The notes below the pieces were generated by a model. It saw nothing but the letters and a program-made list of their open reading frames with translations. It searched no databases and was not told where the DNA came from. Shown here piece after piece: positions 37,300 to 45,683 of a stretch of DNA of 64,000 nucleotides. This DNA is from Sneathiella sp. (GTDB lineage: Bacteria > Pseudomonadota > Alphaproteobacteria > Sneathiellales > Sneathiellaceae). The translations under genes were made by a program, and so were the position numbers. The stretch spans positions 367,739-431,738 of the forward strand of contig NZ_NZMB01000005.1 in assembly GCF_002694385.1 (NCBI RefSeq), in the 5' to 3' direction. Each line of letters starts with the position of its first letter. Positions within the stretch are counted from its first letter, which is position 1.

Positions 37300-38226
37300 T
37301 CAGGCCTGGAGCAATGCTTTCACATGAGCATCGACACCTTCCGCCAGCCCTTCAAGATCATAACCGCCTTCCAGTAACGACACCACGCGTCCCTTGGCGT
37401 GCAGATCGGCAACGGCCATCAGGCGACGGGTGATCCAGCGGTAATCCTCACCGGTCAGGTTGATATTGGCGAGCGGATCCTTGATATGGGCGTCAAATCC
37501 GGCGGAAATAAGGAGCAACTCCGGCCGGAAGGCGTTCAGAGCCGGCAGGATAACCATGTCATAAGCCTCGCGGAATTCGCGGGAGCCGGCCCCGGCCGCC
37601 AGCGGGACATTGACGATATTGCCAACCCCCGTTTCGGTGACCGAGCCCGTGCCCGGATAAAAGGGCGCCTGATGGCTGGACGCATAGAAGACATCTGGGT
37701 CATGGGCGAAGATTTCCTGCGTTCCGTTCCCGTGATGAACATCAAAATCGACAATGGCAATACGTTGGAGACCGTGCGCCTTCTGGGCATGACGCGCGGC
37801 GATGGCGACATTGTTGTAAAGGCAAAATCCCATGGCGCGGTCCGTTTCCGCATGATGTCCGGGCGGACGGATGGCGCAGAAGGCATTTGTATTCGCTTCA
37901 CCCATCACAATATTGACGGCGGCAATTGCCGCACCGACGGCTCGGAGAGCCGCAATCTGGGAGCCCGGAGACATAACCGTATCAGGATCAAGATTGATGA
38001 TCCCCGCCATAGGCGCGCTGCTGGCGATATGCTTGATATGCGCGGCGGAGTGGACGAGGGCGATATCCTCCGTTGTGCCGAGCGGTGCATCATGACGGAC
38101 GAGTTCGGGGAAATTATCGCTATCGAGCTGATGCAGCACGGCGCGCAGGCGATCCGCCCGCTCCGGATGGCCGGGGCCGGTATCGTGAAACAGGCAATCG
38201 CGGTGGCTGATGAGATGGGTTGTCAT
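37300..38226 (-). CDS. Histone deacetylase-like amidohydrolase
   Basis: A 308-residue zinc amidohydrolase of the arginase/deacetylase fold. 'GHPERADRLRAVLHQL' begins the domain; 'CAIRPPGHHAETDRAMGFCL' holds the catalytic His pair; 'IVDFDVHHGNGTQEIF' and 'LISAGFDAHIKDPLAN' supply the zinc-binding Asp, His and Asp. Bacterial members act on acetylated polyamines or small amides, and the substrate here is unknown. ATG 38226 is chosen; the track start adds 19 residues lacking family similarity. It probably leads the xseB-ispA-dxs-tlyA transcript. Confidence 0.9.
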   Translation of the reverse strand: MTTHLISHRDCLFHDTGPGHPERADRLRAVLHQLDSDNFPELVRHDAPLGTTEDIALVHSAAHIKHIASSAPMAGIINLDPDTVMSPGSQIAALRAVGAAIAAVNIVMGEANTNAFCAIRPPGHHAETDRAMGFCLYNNVAIAARHAQKAHGLQRIAIVDFDVHHGNGTQEIFAHDPDVFYASSHQAPFYPGTGSVTETGVGNIVNVPLAAGAGSREFREAYDMVILPALNAFRPELLLISAGFDAHIKDPLANINLTGEDYRWITRRLMAVADLHAKGRVVSLLEGGYDLEGLAEGVDAHVKALLQA

Positions 38227-38468
38227 GGTTCCCCGACCGGGTTTTCTGGTTGACGGCTGCCTATTATGTGCAGAATTTCGCACCGTATTTCAAGCGTTGC
38301 GGCGCCATTTGCCATTACTCTCAGGGTATGAAGGCAAAGATATGGGGTAAAAAGACTGATCACGGGATTTTTTATGCCCGGCCGTAATCATTGTTTCAAC
38401 ATGACGTCGGGGCGGCTATGATACCGCGCTTGGGGCTTCTTCGCTGCACATGATAAGGGAATTGGGGC

Positions 38469-39206
38469 ATGGCGGACACGCAGAAGGTTTTATTGCTGAC
38501 CGGGGCGAGCCGGGGCATCGGGCATGCCACGGTCAAGCGCTTCAGCGCGGCAGGGTGGCGGGTGCTGACCGTTTCCCGGCAGGCGTTTTCCGAATATTGC
38601 CCGTGGGAAGGGGGCGAGAAAAATCATCTGCAGATCGATTTGGCAGATATCTCGACGCTGCCAGCCGCCATTGACAATATCCGCGAGCGGCTGAACGGCG
38701 GCCTTCTCCATGCCCTTGTCAATAACGCCGGTATTTCGCCGAAAGGGCCGGATGGCGCGCGCTTTAACACATTGAATTCCGGATATGACGACTGGCTGCA
38801 TGTCTATAATGTCAATCTGTTTGCGCCGCTGATGCTGGCGCAGGGGCTGTTCAATGAACTGGTGGCGGCGAAGGGGGCGATTGTCAATGTTACCTCCATC
38901 GCGGGAAGTCGGGTACACCCTTTCGCGGGCTCCGCTTACGGGACATCGAAAGCCGCGCTATCGGCGCTGACGCGGGAGATGGCGGCGGATTTCGGGCCGC
39001 ATGGCGTGCGCGTCAACGCCATTGCACCGGGGGAGATTGATACCTCCATCCTGTCACCCGGCACGGAAGAGATGGTGAAAGACATTCCGCTGCGCCGCCT
39101 TGGCCGACCGGAAGAGGTGGCCTCCACCATCTATTTCCTGTGCGATGCACCGTCTTCCTACGTCACGGGGGCGGAGGTGCATATCAATGGCGGTCAGCAT
39201 GTCTAG
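38469..39206 (+). CDS. Short-chain dehydrogenase/reductase (SDR)
   Basis: A 245-residue classical SDR. The NAD(P)-binding 'TGASRGIGHATVKRF' loop, 'VNNAGIS', catalytic Ser near 'NVTSIAGS' and the 'YGTSKAAL' Tyr/Lys pair are present, and the C-terminus ends 'YVTGAEVHINGGQHV' as in FabG-like enzymes. The substrate is unknown. A 242-base gap lies upstream, with no recognisable promoter. The next frame starts 3 bases after the stop. Confidence 0.9.
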   Translation: MADTQKVLLLTGASRGIGHATVKRFSAAGWRVLTVSRQAFSEYCPWEGGEKNHLQIDLADISTLPAAIDNIRERLNGGLLHALVNNAGISPKGPDGARFNTLNSGYDDWLHVYNVNLFAPLMLAQGLFNELVAAKGAIVNVTSIAGSRVHPFAGSAYGTSKAALSALTREMAADFGPHGVRVNAIAPGEIDTSILSPGTEEMVKDIPLRRLGRPEEVASTIYFLCDAPSSYVTGAEVHINGGQHV

Positions 39207-39209
39207 GGT

Positions 39210-39665
39210 ATGACCGAAGGACCCGTGATCCTGATACATCCGGCCTGTGCCGGTTATGAGAAAATGGCGGCAGAACTGACAGGCCCATACGAGGCGCTTG
39301 CCTTTGAAGACGTTCATGCAGCCTGGATTGACCTGATCCCCGAGCAGCCATCCGACATTCTGGATATCGTCGCCGGTACCGGCCGGGACGCCGCACATCT
39401 GGCTTTCCGGGGACATCGCGTCATGGCTGTGGATCCGACGCCTCATCTCGCCGGGCTACGGCGGCGGGGCGGACGGTTGCTGATATCCCTGCGGCATGGG
39501 CCGTCACCGGCGGTGCGGCCGATGTATGCGGTAGCGGCATCGGACGTTATCTCGGGTGGTAAGGCTGCCGGGCTTACACTTATCAGAAGAAAAAAGATGG
39601 AATCGATTCAGTCCGGCAATCGAGCATTGGGCATCACCTGGACCATGCTTGCTTTTTCAAGCTGA
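39210..39665 (+). pseudogene. SAM-dependent methyltransferase remnant with internal deletion
   Basis: A 151-residue frame. The first half matches a class I methyltransferase: 'YEALAFEDVHAAWIDLIPEQ', then motif I as 'ILDIVAGTGRDAAHLAFRGH' and 'VMAVDPTP' at beta-2. It then jumps directly to 'LAGLRRRGGRLLISLRHGP', which belongs after beta-4/5 in related proteins. The central segment of about 60-70 residues is missing in frame, and the usual DIGAG or DLGCG reads DIVAG. The SAM pocket therefore cannot be complete. It starts 3 bases after the SDR stop. It could still make a small protein, but a decayed gene is the better reading. Confidence 0.6.
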
Positions 39666-39822
39666 ACGGTTGTTCCATAATGTAGAAAAAATAGGCAAAA
39701 ATTAAGAAAAGCATAAATTTTGAACATCTTTCCGCTGGATGGACACAAGAATAGGTTGGATTCAGCCAAATATAGGTGGCACTGTTTTTGCTGTGGTCTG
39801 GGGGAACAGCAGGGAAGGTGCA

Positions 39823-40500
39823 GTGGAATTCAGATTTTTTGAAATTTACAGGAGTCCGGAATATCTGTCCTTACTGGCGGAAGGTGCGGGGTTAAGTGCG
39901 GCCCTTGCCATTGGCGGCGGTATCATGGGGCTGCTTCTGGCGACGCTTCTGGCGTCCTTCCGATATTCGAAACTTCCCGTGCTCCGGCAGATATCCGCCT
40001 GCTATACGGAATTCATCCGCAATACGCCGCTGATCGTGCAGCTTTTTATCGTTGCCTTTGGCCTGCCGTTGCTGCTCGGCTATCAATGGCCCTTCTGGGG
40101 GCATGCGCTGCTGGCGTTGACCTTGAATTTCTCGGCCTATTTCTCGGAAATTCTGCGGGCGGGGCTGAATGCGGTGCCGCATGGCCAAATTGAGGCGGCT
40201 TCTGCCCTTGGCCTTAAAAAGACGGTGATCTTCCGCAAGATCATTTTCCCGCAGGCGGTGGCAATGATGTATCCGTCGCTCAACAGCCAGTTCATTTTCC
40301 TGTTTCTCACAACCGGCATCATTGCGGAGGTTGGCGTGCGCGATCTGATGTATGCCGGGCTCTATATTGACAGCCGGACCTTCCGTTCATTCGAGGTCTA
40401 TTTCACCCTGACCGTGATCTATATCCTGATGGCGCTGTTGTTCAAGACGCTGCTGCAACTATTGCATCGCGGCCTGTTCAAATGGAAGGCGCCGCGATGA
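39823..40500 (+). CDS. Polar amino-acid ABC transporter permease (first)
   Basis: A 225-residue HisM/GlnP-family permease. Membrane helices alternate through the protein, and the ATPase-contact EAA loop is 'EAASALGLKKTVIFRKIIFPQA'. 'YTEFIRNTPLIVQLFIVAFGLP' is also typical. I prefer GTG 39823, preceded by AGGGAAGG, over the track start 39739 which adds 28 non-family residues. The stop overlaps the second permease start (ATGA). The upstream stretch 39666-39822 is AT-rich and may contain the promoter. Confidence 0.88.
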   Translation: MEFRFFEIYRSPEYLSLLAEGAGLSAALAIGGGIMGLLLATLLASFRYSKLPVLRQISACYTEFIRNTPLIVQLFIVAFGLPLLLGYQWPFWGHALLALTLNFSAYFSEILRAGLNAVPHGQIEAASALGLKKTVIFRKIIFPQAVAMMYPSLNSQFIFLFLTTGIIAEVGVRDLMYAGLYIDSRTFRSFEVYFTLTVIYILMALLFKTLLQLLHRGLFKWKAPR

Positions 40501-41204
40501 GAGATGTCTTTATCAGCCTGCTCGGCAAACCTTACGGCATTGTTCTCTATCAGCTTCTGGAGGCGACGCAGTTCACTATTTATCTATCGCTGATTGCCTT
40601 TATCGGCGGCGGGATTCTCGCCCTTTTTATTACCCTTGTCAAAACCTCGCCGTCAAAAATCGGCAAACAGGTTGCGACCGGCTATATCTGGACCTTCCAG
40701 TCCGTACCACTGCTGCTGATGCTGTTCCTGCTCGGGCTTGGTGTTCCGCGGCTGTTCGACATCGACATGGACCCCTGGCTTGCCGCCGGAATTGCACTTG
40801 TTCTTTATGCGAGCGCTTATTTGTCCGATGTGTGGCGCGGCGCGGTGGAGGCGGTGCCTGCGGGTCAGTGGGAGGGCGGGCGCTCCCTCGGGTTCAGTTT
40901 TTTGCAGATTATCCGCTTGATCATCCTGCCACAGGCGTTTCGTCTGTCACTCGCGCCGACCGTCGGCTTCATGGTGCAGATCATCAAGGGAACCTCCCTT
41001 GCCTATATCATCGGGTTTCATGATCTGATGAATGTCGGCAAGCGCTGGGCCAATGCGCCGGTGCAGGGGACGGAGCCCTATATCATCTTTCCGATCATGG
41101 CGTTGATCTATTTCTGCCTGTGTTTTCCGCTGTCGCACTGGTCGCGCGTGCTGGAGCGGCGGCTCGGCAGCGTCTCGAAGCGGAAGCTTCCGACACCAAC
41201 CTAA
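40497..41204 (+). CDS. Polar amino-acid ABC transporter permease (second)
   Basis: A 235-residue permease of the same family, coupled to the first by a 4-base overlap. It has about five membrane helices and an EAA-type loop 'EGGRSLGFSFLQIIRLIILPQA'; the glutamate and central Gly are kept. 'TGYIWTFQSVPLLLMLFLLGLG' corresponds to the conserved RxTP-like stretch in degenerate form. It would heterodimerise with the first permease. The solute-binding protein follows after 38 bases, but no ATPase gene is present. Confidence 0.88.
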   Translation: MRDVFISLLGKPYGIVLYQLLEATQFTIYLSLIAFIGGGILALFITLVKTSPSKIGKQVATGYIWTFQSVPLLLMLFLLGLGVPRLFDIDMDPWLAAGIALVLYASAYLSDVWRGAVEAVPAGQWEGGRSLGFSFLQIIRLIILPQAFRLSLAPTVGFMVQIIKGTSLAYIIGFHDLMNVGKRWANAPVQGTEPYIIFPIMALIYFCLCFPLSHWSRVLERRLGSVSKRKLPTPT

Positions 41205-41242
41205 TACTGACAGGATTTGTATAACAGAGAAGGAGTGAATTC

Positions 41243-42031
41243 ATGCTGAAACAACTGAAAGCGGGCCTTATGGGGCTCGCGCTGGCGGCAACGGCTTTCA
41301 TCGGCCCGGCGTCGGCGGATCTTTCGGAAATTCTGGCGGCCGGCAAGGTCAAGATCGGTATTCCGGAAAACTTCCCGCCTTTCGGCGCATTGGGGCCGGA
41401 AGGGGACTATGTCGGTTATGATGTGGATGTGGCAAAGATGATCGCGGAAGACCTTGGCGTTGAACTGGAACTCGTGCCCGTCACCTCGAAGCAACGCATT
41501 CCATTCCTTGAAACCGACCGGGTGGATCTCGTCATCTCCTCCATGGGGGCAAACCCGAGCCGCGCAAAATCCATCTGGTTTTCAAGCGCTTATGCCCCTT
41601 TCTTCTCCGGAGCTTTTGCGCCTGCCGCGATGGCGATTGAGTCAATGGCGGATCTTTCCGGCAAGAAAATCGGCGTGACGGGCGGTACACTCGAAGATCT
41701 GGAGCTGTCCGAGAAAGGCCCGAAAGATATGGAAATCATCCGCTTCGGTGATAATGCGGCGACATTGTCCGCCTATCTGTCCGGTCAGGTTGAGGTGCTG
41801 GTTACAGGCAACACGGTGGCGGCGCAGCTTTCCGCAGACAACCCGAACCTTGATGTGGAAACCAAATTCATCATCAAGGAAAGCCCGGCCTTTATCGGCA
41901 TCAAGAAAGGCCAGATGGACCTATTACAATGGGTAAATGTCTTTATTCTGCATAAAAAAATGGGTGGTCAGCTCGGCGAACTGTCAGAGAAATGGCTGGG
42001 GCAGGAACTGCCGCCGCTGCCGTCTCTGTAG
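41243..42031 (+). CDS. Periplasmic amino-acid-binding protein of the ABC transporter
   Basis: A 262-residue exported protein. The signal peptide ends at 'FIGPASA' (about residue 25), then the mature sequence begins 'DLSEILAAGKVKIGIPENFPPFG', the standard SBP family 3 opening. 'GYDVDVAKMIAEDLGVELELVPVTSKQRIPFLETDRVDL' follows. The ligand is probably a polar amino acid, not determinable further. GAGAAGGAG precedes the ATG. A hairpin follows the stop. Confidence 0.9.
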   Translation: MLKQLKAGLMGLALAATAFIGPASADLSEILAAGKVKIGIPENFPPFGALGPEGDYVGYDVDVAKMIAEDLGVELELVPVTSKQRIPFLETDRVDLVISSMGANPSRAKSIWFSSAYAPFFSGAFAPAAMAIESMADLSGKKIGVTGGTLEDLELSEKGPKDMEIIRFGDNAATLSAYLSGQVEVLVTGNTVAAQLSADNPNLDVETKFIIKESPAFIGIKKGQMDLLQWVNVFILHKKMGGQLGELSEKWLGQELPPLPSL

Positions 42032-42051
42032 GTTAAACGGTCAACAGCCGT

Positions 42052-42077
42052 TAAGAGGGGGCTCCGGACCCCTCTTA
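42052..42077. terminator. Hairpin between convergent SBP and aminotransferase genes
   Basis: TAAGAGGGG (42052-42060) pairs perfectly with CCCCTCTTA (42069-42077), 9 bp with an 8-base loop. The following TTCTGTTTTC is only moderately T-rich. It lies between convergent genes and could serve both. Confidence 0.65.
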
Positions 42078-42104
42078 TTCTGTTTTCAGTGACAGCAGGC
42101 GGGA

Positions 42105-43502
42105 TCAATCCCAGTTTTCGGCCCTGGCAATGGCGGCGACGGTGTCGAGCCCCTTGGTGAAGCGGTCGAACATCTCGTCGATTTCCGCCTCCGTAATGAT
42201 GAGCGGCGGGCAGAGGGCGAGATTGTCCCCGGCGACAGCGCGGCTGATCACGCCCGCATTCTGCATGGCCTCAGCCGCTTTCGGTGCCGCCTTGCGGGCC
42301 GCATTGAAGGAACGCCTGGTTTTCTTGTCGGCGACCAGTTCCACCGCACCGATGAGCCCCGTGGACCGGACTTCGCCGACCAGTGGATGATCGGCAAGGG
42401 CATGGAAGCGGTCATTGAACCGTCCCGCCACTTTTTGCACATGGCCGACGAGATCCCGTTCCTCCATCAGTTCCATGGTGCGCAGGCCGACGGCGGCGGG
42501 CACCGGATGGCCGGAATAGGTGAAGCCATGGGCGAATGCGCCGTGCTTTTCGCTCTGCTTAACCATGCCCTGGAAGATCTCGTCGGTGATCATGACGGCG
42601 GAAATCGGCAGATAGGCGGAGGACAGGGCCTTCGCGCAGGTGAGGATATCGGGCTGAATGCCGAAGCTTTGAGAGCCCCACATCTTCCCCGTCCGGCCGA
42701 AGCCGCAGATCACCTCGTCAGCAATCATCAGCACGTCGTATTTCTTCAGCACCGCCTGCATCTTCTCGAAATAGGTGGCGGGCGGGATGATGACGCCCCC
42801 TGCGCCCATGACCGGCTCGGCAATGAAGGCGGCAACCGTCTCCGGCCCTTCTTTCAGGATCAACTGCTCCAGATCGGCGGCGCAGCGGGCAGCGAACTCT
42901 TCTTCCGTCTCGCCGTCCTTGCCGAAGCGATAATAATGGGGGCAGGAGGTATGCAGGATATTCTGGATCGGCAGATCGAAGTCGTTATGCAGCGGTGGCA
43001 GCCCGGTCAGGCTGGCCGCCGCGATGGTCACGCCATGATAGGCCTTCTGGCGGGAGATGATCTTCTTCTTATGCGGCAGGCCGCGGCTGTTGTTGTAATA
43101 CCAGACGAGCTTGATAACAGTATCGTTCGCCTCTGATCCTGAATTGGCGAAGAACACCTTCGAAAAAGGCACTGGCGCAATTTCGAGCAGTTTCTCGGCA
43201 AGTCGGATGCTCGGCTCCGTCGATTTGCTGGCGAAGGAATGATAGAAGGGCAGCTTGCGCATCTGGTCAATGGCGGCTTTTATCAGTTCTTCTTCGCCAA
43301 AGCCGAAGGACGCGCACCACAGGCCTGCCAGTCCTTCAATATATTCCCGGCCTTCCTCGTCATAGACATGGACGCCCTTGCCACTCTGGATGATGAGGGG
43401 GCCGTCCTTGAGATGGGTGGACAGGTTGGTATAGGGGTGAATCATGGTCCGCACATCACGGGCGGAAAGGGAATTGCCTTGCTGAAGGCTGGGGCTGGAC
43501 AT
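42105..43502 (-). CDS. Class III omega-aminotransferase
   Basis: A 465-residue fold-type I transaminase. Typical segments are 'YIEGLAGLWCASFGFGEEELIKAA', 'FFANSGSEANDTVIKLVWYYNN', 'SRQKAYHGVT', 'FIAEPVMGAGGVIIPP', 'IADEVICGFGRTGKMWGSQ' and the PLP lysine in 'TCAKALSSAYLPISAV'. It falls with omega-amino-acid:pyruvate and putrescine/GABA transaminases. Acceptor and donor are not determinable. ATG 43502 follows GAGGAAATTGTG, a good ribosome site. A succinate-semialdehyde-type dehydrogenase gene two genes away on the same strand suggests catabolism of GABA or a similar amine. Confidence 0.9.
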   Translation of the reverse strand: MSSPSLQQGNSLSARDVRTMIHPYTNLSTHLKDGPLIIQSGKGVHVYDEEGREYIEGLAGLWCASFGFGEEELIKAAIDQMRKLPFYHSFASKSTEPSIRLAEKLLEIAPVPFSKVFFANSGSEANDTVIKLVWYYNNSRGLPHKKKIISRQKAYHGVTIAAASLTGLPPLHNDFDLPIQNILHTSCPHYYRFGKDGETEEEFAARCAADLEQLILKEGPETVAAFIAEPVMGAGGVIIPPATYFEKMQAVLKKYDVLMIADEVICGFGRTGKMWGSQSFGIQPDILTCAKALSSAYLPISAVMITDEIFQGMVKQSEKHGAFAHGFTYSGHPVPAAVGLRTMELMEERDLVGHVQKVAGRFNDRFHALADHPLVGEVRSTGLIGAVELVADKKTRRSFNAARKAAPKAAEAMQNAGVISRAVAGDNLALCPPLIITEAEIDEMFDRFTKGLDTVAAIARAENWD

Positions 43503-43646
43503 CACAATTTCCTCGAATATGAATGGAACATGTTTACTATTTGTAGGCCCATTCCCGACGGGCTGTCAAAGATGTTTCTCACTGTTCTAATATTCTTGTC
43601 TCCGCTTACGCGCCGTGGCTTAATGGAGTGGGATTAACGGGGATGC

Positions 43647-44585
43647 ATGGCTATGGGGGAGCACTTCAGGTTTGTCGGAGCGGGGGGCATGTCCTTGCAG
43701 GCCCGCCGCTGGGCACGCGCGAAAAAACCAAAGGCGGTTATCCAGATCGTTCATGGCATGGCGGAGCATTCCGCCCGTTATGCCCGCTTTGCCGAGGTAT
43801 TGAACGCTTTCGGCTATCTTGTCTATGCCCATGATGTGCGGGGGCACGGCCTCAATATTCCGGCGGGGACATCGCCCGGTCATCTCGGGGATGAGGATGG
43901 CTGGACATCGGCGGTGGAGGATATTTATCTGCTGAACCGGCATATCGCCGGACATTATCCGGACCTCCCCATCCTGCTGTTCGGTCATTCCATGGGCTCC
44001 TTCATGGTGCAGCAATATATGGCATCCCACGGCAACAGCATCCGGGGTGTCATCCTTTCAGGCACCAACGGTCCGCAGAGGGGCCTCTCCACTCTCAAGG
44101 CGCGGCTTGGCCTCAGTTTTGTCCGGCGCCAGAAACACAAGCTCGGTCCCCGTGCGACCCTTCCGGAACTCGGCCGTATCTTCAAAAGCTTCAACAAACC
44201 GTTTGCCCCGAACCGGACGGAGTTTGACTGGCTCAGCCGTGATGAGGCGGAGGTGGATAAATATATCGCCGATCCATTATGCGGTTTTGACTGCTCCCTC
44301 GCGACCTGGGAAGGGGTGATGGCGGCATTGCTGCAGATTGCCTCTCCTGCGGCACTTGGCCGGATGAAGAAAGACATGCCTGTTCTTGTCTTCAGTGGCA
44401 GCGAGGATCCGGTTGGTGAAAATGAAAGGGGGGGCCGACGGCTTCTCAGTGCCTATGCCCGCCAGGGATTTACAAAGGTTGATCATAAATTCTATGCGGG
44501 CGGGCGGCATGAGATGCTGAACGAGACCAACCGTGACGAGGTGATGACAGATATTGTCGTCTGGGCCAATGGTGTCGTCGACTGA
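43647..44585 (+). CDS. Alpha/beta hydrolase, monoacylglycerol lipase/lysophospholipase-like
   Basis: A 312-residue serine hydrolase. 'VIQIVHGMAEHSARYARFAEVL' supplies the oxyanion region, 'VYAHDVRGHG' is the usual strand-4 segment, and 'LLFGHSMGSFMVQQYM' holds the nucleophilic Ser. The acid lies in 'VFSGSEDPVG' and the His in 'YAGGRHEML'. The gene is divergent from the aminotransferase; the 144-base gap shows no clear promoter. It is followed by a GST-like gene after 76 bases. Confidence 0.88.
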   Translation: MAMGEHFRFVGAGGMSLQARRWARAKKPKAVIQIVHGMAEHSARYARFAEVLNAFGYLVYAHDVRGHGLNIPAGTSPGHLGDEDGWTSAVEDIYLLNRHIAGHYPDLPILLFGHSMGSFMVQQYMASHGNSIRGVILSGTNGPQRGLSTLKARLGLSFVRRQKHKLGPRATLPELGRIFKSFNKPFAPNRTEFDWLSRDEAEVDKYIADPLCGFDCSLATWEGVMAALLQIASPAALGRMKKDMPVLVFSGSEDPVGENERGGRRLLSAYARQGFTKVDHKFYAGGRHEMLNETNRDEVMTDIVVWANGVVD

Positions 44586-44661
44586 CAGGGGACAGGGCCG
44601 CAGGACACAAACGAATATCTGACAGAAACAAATATAATCGCTCAACAAAAAGGAAAAACAG

Positions 44662-45675
44662 ATGAGCCGGAGCAGCGGGGAAAGATATACACTCATTGGC
44701 GGTAACGCCTCACCCTATTCGATGAAAATGCGGGCGCTGATGCATTACCGGCGACTGCCCTATGACTGGATATTGCGGTCACTCGCCACCGATCATCTGA
44801 TTGCCGATATGCGGCCGGTTCTGGTGCCTGTTCTTATGTTGCCCGATGGCAGCCGTCACCTCGACAGCACATATCTTATCTATTTGCTTGAAGAACGGCA
44901 TCCACGCGATCGCTCTGTCGTGCCCGACGAGGCGGCGGTGGCTTTTCTTGCCCATCTCGTGGAGGATATGGCTGACGAATGGGTGACCAAGATGATGTTT
45001 CATTATCGCTGGGCCTATGAGCCGGATATCCACTATGCCAGTCACTGGATCGCCGATGACCGTGCCGCGGATAAATCAGCGGAGGAGCGCGAGAAGTTCG
45101 CCCGTTTCTTTGCGGAGCGGCAGATCGGCCGGATGCCGCTGGTTGGCTGCACGCCTGAGAATGCCCCGCTGATCGAGGCTGGCTATCATTTTATCATCGG
45201 CTTGCTGCGAGATCATATCGGCAGTGCGGGTTATCTGTTCGGGACACGCCCGTCCATGGCTGACTTTGGCCTCTATGGACAGCTCCGCACATTATCACAG
45301 GACCCGACGCCGCAATCCATCCTGCGGCGGGAGGCTCAGGCCACAGAAAGCTGGCTGCGGCAGCTGGATGACGCCTCCGGGATTGAGGGAGAATGGCGGG
45401 GGATAGACGATCTTTCCGTCCCGGCAAAAGAGCTAGTCGGCTATGCCGCCCGCATTTACCTGCCGTTTCTTGCCGCGAATGAAGCCGCCACCAAAAAAGG
45501 GGCGGAGAAATTCACGGTATCGCTCGACGGACGGCCTTATGCACAGGGCGTCTTCGGATATCAGGTGAAATGTCTTGAGGAACTGCGACGGCGCTATGCC
45601 GCACTCCCCGATGCGGATCAGCAGAAAATCGATCCGCTGCTCGGGGAGGGGGCCATCGCTATTCTCAAGGGTTAG
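44662..45675 (+). CDS. Glutathione S-transferase family protein (long form)
   Basis: A 337-residue protein with an N-terminal thioredoxin-like GST domain: 'YTLIGGNASPYSMKMRALMHYRRLPYDWI', then 'VLMLPDGSRHLDSTYLIYLLEERHP' with the cis-Pro loop shifted. A C-terminal all-helical GST domain follows ('RPSMADFGLYGQLRTL'). It is about 100 residues longer than common GSTs; the extra C-terminal part ends 'GYQVKCLEELRRRYAALPDADQ'. The substrate is unknown. The stop lies 8 bases from the convergent dehydrogenase stop. Confidence 0.85.
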   Translation: MSRSSGERYTLIGGNASPYSMKMRALMHYRRLPYDWILRSLATDHLIADMRPVLVPVLMLPDGSRHLDSTYLIYLLEERHPRDRSVVPDEAAVAFLAHLVEDMADEWVTKMMFHYRWAYEPDIHYASHWIADDRAADKSAEEREKFARFFAERQIGRMPLVGCTPENAPLIEAGYHFIIGLLRDHIGSAGYLFGTRPSMADFGLYGQLRTLSQDPTPQSILRREAQATESWLRQLDDASGIEGEWRGIDDLSVPAKELVGYAARIYLPFLAANEAATKKGAEKFTVSLDGRPYAQGVFGYQVKCLEELRRRYAALPDADQQKIDPLLGEGAIAILKG

Positions 45676-45683
45676 GTCAGCCT

